A stretch of DNA of 64,000 nt from Balanoglossus misakiensis (lineage: Eukaryota; Hemichordata), in assembly GCA_040954595.2 (NCBI GenBank), contig CM082596.2, forward strand, positions 1,922,001-1,986,000. Reading direction: 5' to 3'. Position numbers and translations under genes: made by a program. Positions 63,856-64,000 of the stretch are shown in pieces; position 1 is the first letter of the stretch; every line of letters starts with the position of its first letter. Below the pieces are notes generated by a model, which did no database searches, was not told where the DNA came from, and saw nothing but the letters and a program-made list of their open reading frames with translations.

Positions 63856-64000
63856 GGTGTTTAACTAAAAACAGAAGGAAGACATGAAAAAGATATTTTC
63901 CGCCATGATTACTATGTACGCGTAAAATTAATGAAATGCTACCTGCTGCAGTAAGCTGGGGGCATAGCAACGTCGTACATCAATGACAGGGGCTGATAGA

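Noticed and set aside
1-64000. CRISPR arrays, bacterial operons, rRNA and tRNA genes
   Set aside because: None were seen; the sequence is animal nuclear DNA. A tRNA scan would be needed to exclude tRNA genes fully.

Overview
This is metazoan nuclear DNA, with compact coding exons, GT-AG introns, long AT-rich non-coding stretches and small dispersed inverted-repeat elements. Nothing prokaryotic, viral or plasmid-like was seen. The protein set (LARP4, eIF1, SIRT5, CCDC103, an ENaC/ASIC-family channel and a rhodopsin-class GPCR) fits an invertebrate deuterostome such as a cephalochordate or hemichordate. That placement is an inference from overall protein similarity; the species cannot be fixed by reading alone.

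Layout. 1-972 (minus): 5' part of an amiloride-sensitive (ASC/degenerin) channel gene, cut by the left edge of the window. 4384-6177 (minus): five exons of an acidic protein I do not recognise, with its putative promoter near 6.9-7.2 kb. 13411-25465 (minus): a complete LARP4-family gene in 12 coding exons, about 771 aa. 28953-30660 (minus): complete eIF1 in 4 exons, 110 aa. 31171-32067 (plus): an intronless SIRT5 gene, head-to-head with eIF1. 50688-52537 (plus): a GPCR with an uninterrupted coding sequence, probably preceded by a non-coding exon near 34.8 kb and an intron of about 15.8 kb. 62692-63855 (minus): complete CCDC103 (dynein-arm assembly factor) in 3 coding exons, 225 aa. The rest is intergenic or intronic, with microsatellites, two short repeat families and a decayed coding-like repeat near 58.4 kb.

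Biology. LARP4 (mRNA 3'-end/PABP binding) and eIF1 (start-codon selection) act in cytoplasmic translation. SIRT5 is a mitochondrial lysine deacylase that shares a promoter region of about 0.5 kb with eIF1. CCDC103 acts in motile-cilium assembly, and an RFX X-box-like site lies in its first coding intron. Another X-box match lies in the 5' untranslated exon of the GPCR, so a ciliary link for that receptor is worth testing. I found no operon-like or defence-like system. The most interesting items are the divergent activation motifs of the GPCR, the apparently canonical PAM2 phenylalanine in LARP4, the unrecognised acidic gene whose introns are all phase 0, the N-terminally extended ASC channel, and the two short repeat families.
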